A DNA stretch of 64,000 nucleotides from JAVBQB01 sp031549265. Its GTDB lineage: Bacteria; Bacillota; Clostridia; Oscillospirales; JAVBQB01. This document shows, piece after piece, positions 36,121 to 43,936 of the stretch. Made by a program: the position numbers and the translations under genes. The notes beneath the pieces were generated by a model. It was not told where the DNA came from. It ran no database searches and saw nothing but the letters and a program-made list of their open reading frames with translations. Where the stretch lies: the NCBI GenBank assembly GCA_031549265.1, contig JAVBQB010000001.1, positions 248,001 to 312,000 of the forward strand, in the 5' to 3' direction. Position 1 is the stretch's first letter, and every line of letters starts with the position of its first letter.

Positions 36121-36248
36121 TGATGTACCTCCCAAAACAGTTATTAAGATTATTATATATCGCCTGATGAATCAAGTCAAAGCAAATATGGTTTTATGCA
36201 GAACATACAAATGCCGGAAGCACGGCGGAGCGACTAAAAAAAGAGACG

Positions 36249-36710
36249 TCACTTCAGTGGAATCTGCATACGGGTGATAAGCTCTGCTTCGGGCACTTCA
36301 TGCGGAGAATTCAAGTAAAACTCATAATATTTTCCGGAAGGCGCCGCCTGGTTGTCCACAATCCAGCGCATCAGTTTGGGGTATTCGTGCTCAAGACCCT
36401 GGTACGGGCCTTTATACATCAAAACTACTGCCTTCGACTCAGGTATTTCGGCTGCGATGACGCTGCCGCTGCCATCGTGCGCCTCGGCGACCGGAAAACC
36501 GGTTTCCAGCTCAAAGTCGTTCATATCGCACTCGAGCGAGAACGAAATGTACGGCACGCCGGAAGGCTGGACGCCGATTGAAGTCATGTAGGTAATAATA
36601 TCGTCGTAGGACTTCTGGATCAGCTCGGAGAGATTTTCGCAGTTCGTTTTCTGGCGGATTGCCAGAACATGCTGCAGCGGCTGTTCGATTACGGTGATCT
36701 CGTCAAACAT
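36249..36710 (-). CDS. GyrI-like / AraC effector-binding domain protein
   Basis: A 153-residue stand-alone effector-binding domain (SOUL/GyrI-like fold), with the typical VIEQPLQHVLAIRQKT start and VVLMYKGPYQGLEHEYPKLM segment. Such domains bind small hydrophobic or cationic compounds, and stand-alone copies may act as decoys or hydrolases. It lies 23 bases behind an ACR3-like transporter, so the two may share a transcript and a stress role. Confidence 0.82.
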   Translation of the reverse strand: MFDEITVIEQPLQHVLAIRQKTNCENLSELIQKSYDDIITYMTSIGVQPSGVPYISFSLECDMNDFELETGFPVAEAHDGSGSVIAAEIPESKAVVLMYKGPYQGLEHEYPKLMRWIVDNQAAPSGKYYEFYLNSPHEVPEAELITRMQIPLK

Positions 36711-36733
36711 TTGTATACCTCATTTCATATTAT

Positions 36734-37693
36734 TTATGCTTTTTGCAGTTTGAAAGCTGTGATTATTTTTGCCGCAAGCGCCAGCACCGGCAATTCAATC
36801 AGCGGCCCGATGACAAGAGCCAGCGCGATAAGCGGCTGGTCAGGGAAAGCCGCGACAGCGATGGCAAGAGACAGGGGCGAATTGCGCGCCAGGGTAGTAA
36901 AGATAAGCGACACACCGTCCGCGCGCGGAAACCGCATGAATCTTGAGATCGCTCCCGAGAGGAAGAAGGTCAAAATAAAGAAAATCATCAGCGGGATGAA
37001 GAGTTTAACGAACATTATGGGGTTGTCCACAAGCTGGCGCGCCTGTGACGCGAACATTGCGACAATCGCGAGGTTCAGGAAAATGAACTGGAAATTGTCG
37101 TTATGTACCAGAACTTTTTCCTCGAAACGCTCGCCGCCCATTTTGCGTATCAGCAGCAGCCTCACGAGAGTTGCCGCCGCGAAAGGAATGAGCAGCACAA
37201 AAGCGATGCTGAGCAGGAGTCCGGAAACGTCAAAGGCGACCAGGCTGCCCATGAAGATCAGCAGATACACCGGCATAAGCACTATCTGCAAAATCAGATT
37301 GAGCGGTAAAATCGACGCGCTGAGCGGAATGTTTCCGCGGGCGAGGCCGGTAAAGACAATATACCAGTCGGTGCAGGGTGTGATGAGAAGCATGATGAAT
37401 CCGATCTGGATCGCGTTTGAGTCTGCAAGAAAAATTACCGCGAGCAGCATAGCAAGCGCCGGAGTCCAGACGAAATTGATGGCAACCGAGGTAAGTGCGA
37501 ACCTGAAATTGGAAAAGGATCTCTTCAATCCCGCGAAGTCGACGCCCAGGAAAACGCCGAACAGCATTACCATCAAAAAAGGCTCGATAAGCCTTGCGGT
37601 ATTGGAGGCGACAGGTTCAAGCTGTCCGATCAGAACGCCGAGAAGCGCGCAGGCAATTATGATGATGGGCTGCAATTTGCTAATAAGCGACAA
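36734..37693 (-). CDS. ACR3/bile-acid symporter superfamily transporter (arsenic-resistance-like)
   Basis: A 319-residue protein with about ten predicted membrane helices of the BART superfamily. The PCTDWYIVFTGLARGN segment includes the Cys that is essential for arsenite export in ACR3. No arsR or arsC lies next to it, so arsenite as substrate is an inference and other anions are possible. The start is TTG at 37693 behind GGAGGAAAAA. Confidence 0.75.
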   Translation of the reverse strand: MSLISKLQPIIIIACALLGVLIGQLEPVASNTARLIEPFLMVMLFGVFLGVDFAGLKRSFSNFRFALTSVAINFVWTPALAMLLAVIFLADSNAIQIGFIMLLITPCTDWYIVFTGLARGNIPLSASILPLNLILQIVLMPVYLLIFMGSLVAFDVSGLLLSIAFVLLIPFAAATLVRLLLIRKMGGERFEEKVLVHNDNFQFIFLNLAIVAMFASQARQLVDNPIMFVKLFIPLMIFFILTFFLSGAISRFMRFPRADGVSLIFTTLARNSPLSLAIAVAAFPDQPLIALALVIGPLIELPVLALAAKIITAFKLQKA

Positions 37694-37852
37694 GTGTTTT
37701 TCCTCCGCTCAAAAATAATAATGTAGCTCAGATCAGAAAAGCCGGTTGACTAAAAAGCGAGTCCGGAAAAGAGGAATTATCTGGAGCGTATCTTCATTTT
37801 TTGCGGAAAATATGATAAGCTTTTGTCGAGAAAAACATAGGAGGACACCGGC

Positions 37853-38320
37853 GTGAGGTATTCGATAAAAACCCAAACTCCCATAGGTACGGTGACCATA
37901 GTCGAACAGGACTTGGCGATTGTCGCGCTCTGCTTCGAGCATGAACCGGATTCAGGCGACACATGCGAGAATCCGACGCCGCTCCTGACACGGGCGGATG
38001 AGCAGCTTTGCGAGTATTTCCGCGGGCAGCGAAAAACGTTCGACCTGCCTCTTCGTCCCAAAGGCACGGAGTTTCAAAGGAGTGTCTACGATGCGCTTAT
38101 CAGTATTCCGTTCGGGGAAACGCGCAGCTACCGCCAGATTGCGGAAATTGTCGGGCGTCCTAAGGCATTCAGGGCGGTCGGCGGGGCAAATCACTGCAAC
38201 CCGATCCCGCTGTTCATCCCTTGCCACAGGGTCATAGGTTCCGATGGGTCGATGACCGGCTTTGCGAGCGGGATTGATATCAAGCTTCAGCTGCTAAAGC
38301 TCGAAGGCTATGACGTTTAA
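37853..38320 (+). CDS. ogt: Methylated-DNA-protein-cysteine S-methyltransferase
   Basis: A 155-residue suicide repair enzyme that takes methyl groups from O6-methylguanine. The acceptor is C124 in the IPCHRVIG motif, preceded by the helix-turn-helix segment GETRSYRQIAEIVGRPKAFRAVG. It starts with GTG at 37853, 9 bases behind AGGAGG. Its stop overlaps the stop of the convergent siroheme/ferredoxin gene. Confidence 0.93.
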   Translation: MRYSIKTQTPIGTVTIVEQDLAIVALCFEHEPDSGDTCENPTPLLTRADEQLCEYFRGQRKTFDLPLRPKGTEFQRSVYDALISIPFGETRSYRQIAEIVGRPKAFRAVGGANHCNPIPLFIPCHRVIGSDGSMTGFASGIDIKLQLLKLEGYDV

Positions 38321-39165
38321 TTGATATTCTGCTTGCCAAACCCGGCTCGAACGCGCGCCAGCGTGGTGATCAGCCGCTCGCCCTTCACGGTGTGTTCGGA
38401 GACGAACTCGAGTATGCGGTCGATCGCGGCGCAGACATCGTCAATCCTGCTTACGACGGTGAGCCGTTTTCCCGTCGCGATCTTGTTGCCGAAGCATCCG
38501 CCGATATATATGATATAAGCAGGATCGCCGGACATTGCGTCCTTTTTGCAGGTCAGCGTGCATTTGCCGCAGGTATCGCAGATATCGGTGTTCAGCTCAA
38601 ACGTTTTCGCTTCTTTGTCGACTGCGATTGCGCCCGCCGGGCAAACCTCGGCGCAGGCTGAACAATACACGCATTCGGACTCTTTCCACTGTGGAATCAT
38701 GCCGCCCTTGACGCCGATATCGTTTGCCTCGGCTTTAAGGCAGTTGTTCCGGCAGCCGGTCACGGCGATTTTCAGTTTGGCGGGCAGTTCGCGGCCATAA
38801 TACTTCTCGTCGATCACCCGGGCGAGTTCCTGAGTGTCGACGCAGCCGAAATGGCATATCGCGCTTCCCTGGCAGGCGGCGACCGTTCTGACGCGGAATC
38901 CGCCTTTGGCCGGCTGTAAACCGGCGGCTGAGAGCTCCTCGCGGACGGCGTCGATATCCTCCAGCTTTATATAAGGTATCTCCACGCTTTGTCTGGAAGT
39001 AAAGTGGACATATCCCCCGCCGAATTTCCCGGCAATGCTGCTAACCGCCGCGAGCTCGTCCGCCGAGAGCATTCCGCCCACTACTTTAACACGCAGCGAA
39101 TAGCACCCCTCCTGTACCTGGGGAATAAATCCGTTTGCTTTAAGGGAGCCAAGATCCTGAGGCAT
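38317..39165 (-). CDS. Compact siroheme sulfite/nitrite reductase-like protein with inserted ferredoxin domain
   Basis: A 282-residue protein. The N-terminal ferredoxin-like substrate domain is followed by the siroheme-4Fe-4S ligand set C-x5-C (CQGSAIC) and C-x3-C (CRNNC). A 2[4Fe-4S] ferredoxin (CVYCSACAEVC and CDTCGKCTLTC, about residues 165-220) is inserted before the last part of the reductase fold. The architecture is like AsrC or a minimal dissimilatory-type sulfite reductase subunit, but no asrA or asrB is adjacent. Electron donor and substrate are unknown. GGAGGAAA precedes the ATG. Confidence 0.85.
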   Translation of the reverse strand: MPQDLGSLKANGFIPQVQEGCYSLRVKVVGGMLSADELAAVSSIAGKFGGGYVHFTSRQSVEIPYIKLEDIDAVREELSAAGLQPAKGGFRVRTVAACQGSAICHFGCVDTQELARVIDEKYYGRELPAKLKIAVTGCRNNCLKAEANDIGVKGGMIPQWKESECVYCSACAEVCPAGAIAVDKEAKTFELNTDICDTCGKCTLTCKKDAMSGDPAYIIYIGGCFGNKIATGKRLTVVSRIDDVCAAIDRILEFVSEHTVKGERLITTLARVRAGFGKQNIN

Positions 39166-39202
39166 AAAGTTTCCTCCGTTTGTGTCATTTGTTTTGTCGG
39201 TG

Positions 39203-39218
39203 ACCGGGCGTGCCCGGT
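39203..39218. promoter_or_regulatory. perfect palindrome in the leader of the siroheme/ferredoxin gene
   Basis: ACCGGGC-GT-GCCCGGT is a perfect 16-base palindrome 37 bases upstream of the ATG at 39165. It could be a DNA operator or a small hairpin in the leader RNA. Confidence 0.4.
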
Positions 39219-39666
39219 AAAGTCAGGCCTCCGCGCCGCGTTTAATCGCCAATGAAAGCCAATATCCAGCCGCCGTCAAGGCTGCATGTTCCGATAGCAA
39301 AAATGCCAACGATCTTTTGGCGGCTTACCGTTTAACAAACAATGCTTCGATTTGTGCGGTATAAATTTTATCAACTTATTATAACAGAATCCGTCACGCT
39401 CCGCCACAGTTTTTTTGCAGACGGAATACCGGAGGCCGTGCCGGGACTGCCGGGAATTTTGGATAATTGCGACGCGTTTGCGACAAATCCGGGCTTGCTG
39501 TTTCTAGGTGTAGCCGTTTAACTGATGTTTGGCTGAAGCATGGCTGTTTCGGCAATTGTCCAGACTGACGGTGTCGTGCGGGTGATGCGCGCCGACTGCG
39601 CGCGCTCCCCTGCCCTGACGGACAAACTCCGCTATTGTCTGCCGCATTTTCTCGCAATAAGACTGA

Positions 39667-39700
39667 GCGCCCCTGCCGACAAAACTGCCGGCGGGGGCGC
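39667..39700 (-). terminator. terminator-like hairpin after the dinB operon
   Basis: GCGCCCCTGCCG (39667-39678) pairs with CGGCGGGGGCGC (39689-39700), with one G-T pair. It lies 48 bases behind the last gene of the dinB operon but lacks a T-run, so it would be a weak intrinsic terminator. Confidence 0.4.
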
Positions 39701-39748
39701 CTACACGGTCGTCGGACAGTCACGGGGAGGCTCGGGCAGGACGCTTTG

Positions 39749-39988
39749 TCATTCGCGCCCCTCGACGAACCATTTTTCCTCCTCGTGGAACAGATACGTT
39801 TCGCGCCCGCGTATGCGAACCGTATACCGCGTTCCGATCCCGCCCACCTTCAGGCTGGCGGCGCGGCGGGAGTCCAGAACGCGGTCTATTTCGTAAACCT
39901 TTTGGTCGGTCCAGTGAATGGACCTCGGCTCAATATTGCCGCTGGTATCATGAAAGGCCACGACGCCGACAATTACTTTTTTGGGCAT
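39749..39988 (-). CDS. Small protein co-transcribed with dinB, function unknown
   Basis: A 79-residue basic protein (MPKKVIVGVVAFHDTSG...), with predicted mixed alpha/beta structure, a conserved-looking KVYEIDRVLDSRRAASLKVG stretch and a final GRETYLFHEEEKWF. It starts 33 bases behind dinB on the same strand, with GGAG upstream of ATG 39988. The product is not YolD-like and I do not recognise the family. Its place behind a LexA box suggests SOS expression and a role with polymerase IV. Confidence 0.75.
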   Translation of the reverse strand: MPKKVIVGVVAFHDTSGNIEPRSIHWTDQKVYEIDRVLDSRRAASLKVGGIGTRYTVRIRGRETYLFHEEEKWFVEGRE

Positions 39989-40021
39989 GCCGATCACTCC
40001 GATAGCAATTGATTTTCGCTG

Positions 40022-41296
40022 TTAATTGGCTCTTAGCCATCCAACCGGGAAGATAACGTGTTCGCGCGGGTTGACCCGGGAGAGCGCCCGGTCCTCCAGC
40101 ATCATACCGCGAACCACCGATTTGTCGCCATACCTTCTGTGGATATCGTCCATTGTCCGCTCTATTGCCATATGCTTCTGACGGCGTATTTCCTCGGGGA
40201 ACATGGATAGCTGCTCAAATTCGTTTTCGCGCAAGAGGTCGCAGGCGCGCACCCCCACCGACCTCAGCGGAAGCTGCGTTCCCTCCGGCTGGCCGAACCC
40301 GGGACAGTGCCGCACAAACAGCTCCATACCGGCCTCCGCAATTTCCGAGGCCAGCTGCGTCGCGGTCCTCAGCGCGCACTGACGCTCAAAAGTGAACAGC
40401 TTGTTGTCCCTGAGGTGGAGCTGCAGCGTGCGGCACATCATGCGGTGCTTCCTGAGCCGGGCCGCGACGCTTTCGGCAAGCAGCCAGACCGTGATCTTGA
40501 CGTCGTCAACCGTGACCAGGTCGCGCGGGGTGGTGGTTGAATTGCCGATGCTCTTGATGCCGTCTTCCCTGCTCGCGTCAAATACAGACACGGTGGAGCT
40601 GTCCTCGCCGTTTGCGTACCGCCACAACATGACGCCGATTTTACCCAGCCAGCCGCGCACGACGTCGCATTCGGTGCCGGCCAGATCGCCGATGGTCAGG
40701 ATGCCGTAGTTGTTCAGCTTCCGTTTGGTCGCCGGGCCGACGTACAGCAAATCCTCGACCGGCAGCGGCCAGACCGTTTCCCGGAAGTTTTCCCTGGTGA
40801 TGACGGTGGTGGCGTCCGGTTTTTTGATGTCCGAACCAAGCTTGGCGAAGATTTTGTTGAAGCTCACGCCCACCGACGCGGTTATGCCGAGCTCCGAATA
40901 AATCCTGCGGCGTATATCGTTGGCGATAGACTCGCCCGAGCCGAAAAGCTGTATGCTGCCCCCCACATCCAGCCACGCCTCGTCCAGCCCGAACGGCTCC
41001 ACCCTGTCGGTATAAGTGTTGTAGATTGCCCTTGACAACCGCGCGAATTCAAGGTAACGTTTATAGTTAGGGGGCACGATGACAAGACCAGGGCACTTCT
41101 GGCGCGCCTGCCAAAGAGCCTCGCCCGTCTTGACCTGATACTTCTTGGCCAGCTCGTTCTTGGCCAGAATGATGCCGTGCCGCTGTTCCGCGTTGCCGCC
41201 CACGGCGACCGGCTTGTCGCGTATGTCGGGATTGTACAGGCACTCCACCGAGGCGTAGAATCCGTTCATGTCGCTGTGAAGAATAACACGTTCCAT
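40022..41296 (-). CDS. dinB: DNA polymerase IV (Y-family translesion polymerase)
   Basis: A 424-residue error-prone polymerase. The palm has the metal-binding SDMNGFYASVECLYNP segment near the start and the LDEAWLDV catalytic acidic pair; two helix-hairpin-helix motifs (VGPATKRKLNNYGI) and the little-finger domain follow. It copies past damaged bases. ATG 41296 lies 5 bases behind AGGTGG; the in-frame GTG at 41305 overlaps that site. A LexA box sits 17 bases upstream of the ATG. Confidence 0.95.
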   Translation of the reverse strand: MERVILHSDMNGFYASVECLYNPDIRDKPVAVGGNAEQRHGIILAKNELAKKYQVKTGEALWQARQKCPGLVIVPPNYKRYLEFARLSRAIYNTYTDRVEPFGLDEAWLDVGGSIQLFGSGESIANDIRRRIYSELGITASVGVSFNKIFAKLGSDIKKPDATTVITRENFRETVWPLPVEDLLYVGPATKRKLNNYGILTIGDLAGTECDVVRGWLGKIGVMLWRYANGEDSSTVSVFDASREDGIKSIGNSTTTPRDLVTVDDVKITVWLLAESVAARLRKHRMMCRTLQLHLRDNKLFTFERQCALRTATQLASEIAEAGMELFVRHCPGFGQPEGTQLPLRSVGVRACDLLRENEFEQLSMFPEEIRRQKHMAIERTMDDIHRRYGDKSVVRGMMLEDRALSRVNPREHVIFPVGWLRAN

Positions 41297-41312
41297 GTGT
41301 GCCACCTAATAA

Positions 41313-41324
41313 GAACATATGTTC
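41313..41324. promoter_or_regulatory. LexA (SOS) box of dinB
   Basis: GAACATATGTTC matches the Bacillus-type LexA/DinR consensus GAAC-N4-GTTC perfectly, and the symmetry extends two bases further on each side (41311-41326). It lies just downstream of the -10 element of dinB, where bound LexA would block transcription. Confidence 0.9.
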
Positions 41325-41330
41325 TTTTAT

Positions 41331-41358
41331 ATTATATCACAGCTATTTCTTTTTGCAA
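41331..41358 (-). promoter_or_regulatory. promoter of dinB
   Basis: On the minus strand TTGCAA (41358-41353) and a perfect TATAAT (41336-41331) are 16 bases apart, directly upstream of the LexA box. Confidence 0.65.
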
Positions 41359-41410
41359 CCCCAAATTTAAAAAATACGTCCGGATTTTGTGGAGCGCCGG
41401 ATACTGACAT

Positions 41411-41440
41411 AAAAAATCCCGGAAGCGCAGCGCTTTCCGG
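41411..41440 (-). terminator. terminator of the truncated pdaB gene
   Basis: On the minus strand CCGGAAAGCG pairs with CGCTTCCGG (one bulged A) and is followed by GATTTTTT. It starts only 9 bases behind the stop of the truncated gene. Confidence 0.85.
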
Positions 41441-41448
41441 AGTTTTAC

Positions 41449-42006
41449 TTATGTATGCAATGTTTCCACGTCCCATTGTATAGTATACATGCCCATCGAC
41501 TTCAGTGTGGAGACCACTTTGTCGTCATATTCCCCATAAGGCGGGCGAAACAGCGTCGGGCGCACGCCAGTCGAGGCCTCGACAGCGTCGTTGCACTTGT
41601 CGATATCAGCTACAATCTGGTCGCGGGAGAGCTTGGGCATGTGTGCATGTTTATCGGAGTGGTTCATGACCTCGTGACCGGCGTCGTGAAGCTGCTTGAC
41701 CGATTCGGGATATTTTCTCGCCCAGTCGCCCACCACGAAGAACGTCGCCTTTACGTCGTATTTGCCCAAAATCTCAATCAACTGCCCGGTATCCTCATTA
41801 CCCCAGGCGGCGTCAAAGGTCAGTGACGCGGTTTTGTAATCGCGGTCGACGCAGTAAATCGGCAGGATACGCTGATTGACCGCGGCTGTGACGGCTTCCG
41901 GATTCATCGTAAATAACATCGCCGATGCCGCAATGACGACCGCCGCCGCTATCAGTATTTTCTTTTGTTCGATAACCAGATGCTTTATTTTGCCGAGAAC
42001 CTTCAT
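41449..42006 (-). CDS. PdaB-family polysaccharide deacetylase, C-terminally truncated
   Basis: A 185-residue protein with one membrane helix (about 18-34) and a NodB domain of the PdaB sporulation type: TFDAAWGNEDT (63-73), the zinc ligands H116 and H120, and FRPPYGEYD (153-161). It ends at QWDVETLHT, where PdaB relatives read WDVDSLDW and go on for about 50-60 residues to the ILLHN motif with the last catalytic His. That part is absent, and a terminator follows at once. It is likely inactive or has changed role. AGGAGG precedes the ATG. Confidence 0.82.
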   Translation of the reverse strand: MKVLGKIKHLVIEQKKILIAAAVVIAASAMLFTMNPEAVTAAVNQRILPIYCVDRDYKTASLTFDAAWGNEDTGQLIEILGKYDVKATFFVVGDWARKYPESVKQLHDAGHEVMNHSDKHAHMPKLSRDQIVADIDKCNDAVEASTGVRPTLFRPPYGEYDDKVVSTLKSMGMYTIQWDVETLHT

Positions 42007-42111
42007 GTATAAACCTCCTCGTCAACTTTGTTCGAAAATCCATAGTAATTCTTATGCTGTACTTGGACAAAATAAACTGGTTGTTCAATTATTTTATTTT
42101 GGAGTGACTCA

Positions 42112-42693
42112 ATGCAACTTGATTTCGGGCCAATGACCAATAACGACATAAATGTCACAGTTAAGCGGATGCAGCGCGATTTCCCGCCGAGCGAGCGCGC
42201 GCCCGCTTTCGCACTGAGACGGCAGCTGAAAAGCGGCGTGTTCGAGGGGTATGCGCTGCGCTCGGAAACCGGTCTGGCCGCATACGCGGTCAATGTGGTC
42301 AGCCCTTGCGAGAGGTATATTTTGCTGAACTATCTGGCTGTGGATTCCCAAACGCGGGGTCAGGGCGTGGGATACATTATGCTTGCGCACCTGAAGAGTC
42401 TTTACGCCGATAAACGCGCGATAATCGCGGAGGTGGAGCATCCGGCGGACGCCGACGGACAGGCTGACCGCGAGATGCGGGAGGCGCGCGTCAGGTTTTA
42501 CGAAAAGTGCGGGTTCATGCTGATACCCGATGTGGATTATTCAATATTCGGAGTTAAAATGGCGCTCTATTTCTGGAGTCCTGCATTGGACGCCGCCGGC
42601 ATCCGCCCGGACATTGAAACCATCATGAACGACCTCTACAGGAAGTTTCTGCCGCGCGTGTTCTGGAGTCAGCTGCGCATTTCGCTTGTGTGA
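42112..42693 (+). CDS. GNAT family N-acetyltransferase
   Basis: A 193-residue acetyltransferase with the acetyl-CoA loop LAVDSQTRGQGVGYIML and the C-terminal RFYEKCGFML motif. The substrate is unknown. It is divergent from the truncated pdaB and is followed by the tRNA-Leu promoter. GGAGTGA precedes the ATG. Confidence 0.88.
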   Translation: MQLDFGPMTNNDINVTVKRMQRDFPPSERAPAFALRRQLKSGVFEGYALRSETGLAAYAVNVVSPCERYILLNYLAVDSQTRGQGVGYIMLAHLKSLYADKRAIIAEVEHPADADGQADREMREARVRFYEKCGFMLIPDVDYSIFGVKMALYFWSPALDAAGIRPDIETIMNDLYRKFLPRVFWSQLRISLV

Positions 42694-42735
42694 TACCGCC
42701 GCGCCGTATCGCCGCCGGAAAATATAAATTTTGGC

Positions 42736-42764
42736 TTTACAAAATTTAATCGGTGTTGTATAAT
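42736..42764 (+). promoter_or_regulatory. promoter of tRNA-Leu
   Basis: TTTACA (42736-42741) and a perfect TATAAT (42759-42764) are 17 bases apart, ending 28 bases before the tRNA. Confidence 0.85.
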
Positions 42765-42792
42765 CCATAAATGGCGGAAGACTGCCAAACGC

Positions 42793-42879
42793 GCCGCTGT
42801 GATGAAACTGGTAGACGTAGCGGATTCAAAATCCGCCGATAGCGATATCGTGCCGGTTCGAGTCCGGCCAGCGGCACCA
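42793..42879 (+). tRNA. tRNA-Leu (anticodon CAA)
   Basis: An 87-base class II tRNA with acceptor stem GCCGCTG / CAGCGGC (42793-42799 and 42869-42875), an anticodon stem GCGGA/TCCGC around loop TTCAAAA, a long variable arm, the T arm GGTTCGAGTCC and an encoded CCA end. It decodes UUG. Confidence 0.95.
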
Positions 42880-42922
42880 CGATTGATAATCTGCGAGTAT
42901 TCCTAACGACAAAAGTGGATAA

Positions 42923-42976
42923 GCAAGCAAAACAAGCAGCCGCTAGGCTGCTCGTTTTGCTTGCTCTTTTGTTTTT
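42923..42976 (+). terminator. terminator of tRNA-Leu
   Basis: A long stem joins GCAAGCAAAAC-A-AGCAGCC (42923-42941) and GGCTGCT-C-GTTTTGCTTGC (42946-42964), 18 pairs with one mismatch, followed by TCTTTTGTTTTT. Confidence 0.88.
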
Positions 42977-43056
42977 ATAAAGATATAATGAAAGCAAGTA
43001 GTAATAGAGGTATTAAGCTGTCAAAGGTCGTTATACAATGGATAGGGGTGAGGGCA

Positions 43057-43566
43057 ATGGACTTATTCTTAATTAGCTATTTGCAAGCGGGAGTGGAGAA
43101 GTTTTGCATATGGTATCAAAATGATAAAGATGGATTTTGCAAAGACGACCATAACAAAATTCTGTCCTTTGCAAATAAAGAATTCGCCCTGATATACTTA
43201 TCTAAAAGGGATTTGTGCTTATATGAGGGTGGCAATATTTCATCGTATGATTTTGACAAGCTGAACCACTGGATTAATAGCACTGATTCAAATGTGGATT
43301 GTAATGAATTGTTAGAATTTTGGAACATGTTTTCTGATAGCGCCTATACAACTATAAAGAAATTTGTAGGTGATAATAAAAACAAAACCACAAATTTAAT
43401 TTATGATAAACTGTTTTTTGGATGTAATCTTCCTGCTATCAAACCTGATGGAGAGGAAGATTATGTGCCAATCTGGAATGAAAAACAAATCACTATTTTA
43501 AAATCAATCATGAAGGGTGGTGTTAATATTTTTCTAAAAAATCTTGCTAATGACCCTGTAATTTAA
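43057..43566 (+). CDS. AT-rich orphan gene behind tRNA-Leu
   Basis: A 169-residue soluble protein (MDLFLISYLQAGVEKFCIWY at the start) with no motif I recognise. It is rich in Asn, Lys, Ile, Phe and uses A/T-ending codons throughout, unlike its GC-balanced neighbours, which suggests transfer from another genome. I start it at ATG 43057, preceded by GGTGAGGG; the frame is open upstream to 42961, but that overlaps the tRNA terminator. No integrase or duplicated tRNA end is visible. Confidence 0.7.
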   Translation: MDLFLISYLQAGVEKFCIWYQNDKDGFCKDDHNKILSFANKEFALIYLSKRDLCLYEGGNISSYDFDKLNHWINSTDSNVDCNELLEFWNMFSDSAYTTIKKFVGDNKNKTTNLIYDKLFFGCNLPAIKPDGEEDYVPIWNEKQITILKSIMKGGVNIFLKNLANDPVI

Positions 43567-43936
43567 GAATAATTTCTCGATGATGACTAATTTGCTTTCT
43601 GTTCAGTAGTATTAGATATATGCTGTGTTTAGCTGCGGTAAGTATATTTTTATTGCGTAATACTCGTTTGTCTGATGCCAATGCTTTTATTCCATGGGGT
43701 TTCCTGGTTTGTCCTTGAGAATATCGCACCACAAACTATATAATCCGAACCGTAAGTCAATCACTAAATTGGCATACAGTTCGGATTTGTTTGTGGCACA
43801 TATTTTCACTTCATGCTCATAAACTTGAGCAGCAAATGCTTAGCGTCTGTGCCGGTGTATACCGGCACAGACGCTGTTGTGTTACTGAATAAACTAACGG
43901 AACCGACAAAAGCACGAATTTGAGCCCCGCCCGGAG
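43567..43936. other. 370-base low-GC intergenic region with two inverted repeats
   Basis: No convincing gene is seen; a 61-codon frame on the minus strand (43547-43732) has no ribosome binding site or recognisable family. It holds AATCCGAAC (43742-43750) with GTTCGGATT (43779-43787), a possible end for the AT-rich gene, and a 15-base-pair perfect hairpin at 43842-43875. Confidence 0.55.
43842..43875. repeat. 15-base-pair perfect inverted repeat
   Basis: AGCGTCTGTGCCGGT (43842-43856) and ACCGGCACAGACGCT (43861-43875) enclose only GTAT. It lies 61 bases behind the sugar-isomerase gene on the minus strand and could end that transcript, though no T-run follows on either strand. Confidence 0.7.

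Larger units (their letters stand above)
39166..39748. other. 583-base intergenic region
   Basis: I see no credible gene here; the open frames have shadow-like composition. It holds a TATAAT on the minus strand (39383-39378) that could serve the siroheme/ferredoxin gene and would give a leader of about 200 bases. In that leader is a 7-2-7 palindrome ACCGGGC-GT-GCCCGGT (39203-39218). At 39667-39700 a 12-base-pair GC-rich hairpin without a T-run lies behind the small gene at 39749. Confidence 0.6.

Noticed and set aside
36669..37718. A 349-codon frame on the plus strand.
   Set aside because: It is antisense to the ACR3-like transporter and has shadow-like composition.
39394..39723. A 109-codon frame on the minus strand in the 583-base gap.
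   Set aside because: Rich in Arg, Pro and Ser with no ribosome binding site or family; typical of a non-coding GC-rich frame.
43547..43732. A 61-codon frame on the minus strand.
   Set aside because: No ribosome binding site and no family; it overlaps the end of the AT-rich gene.
42869..43936. A tRNA-end attachment-site duplication that would mark an integrated element.
   Set aside because: No second copy of the 3' end of tRNA-Leu was seen in the AT-rich stretch.
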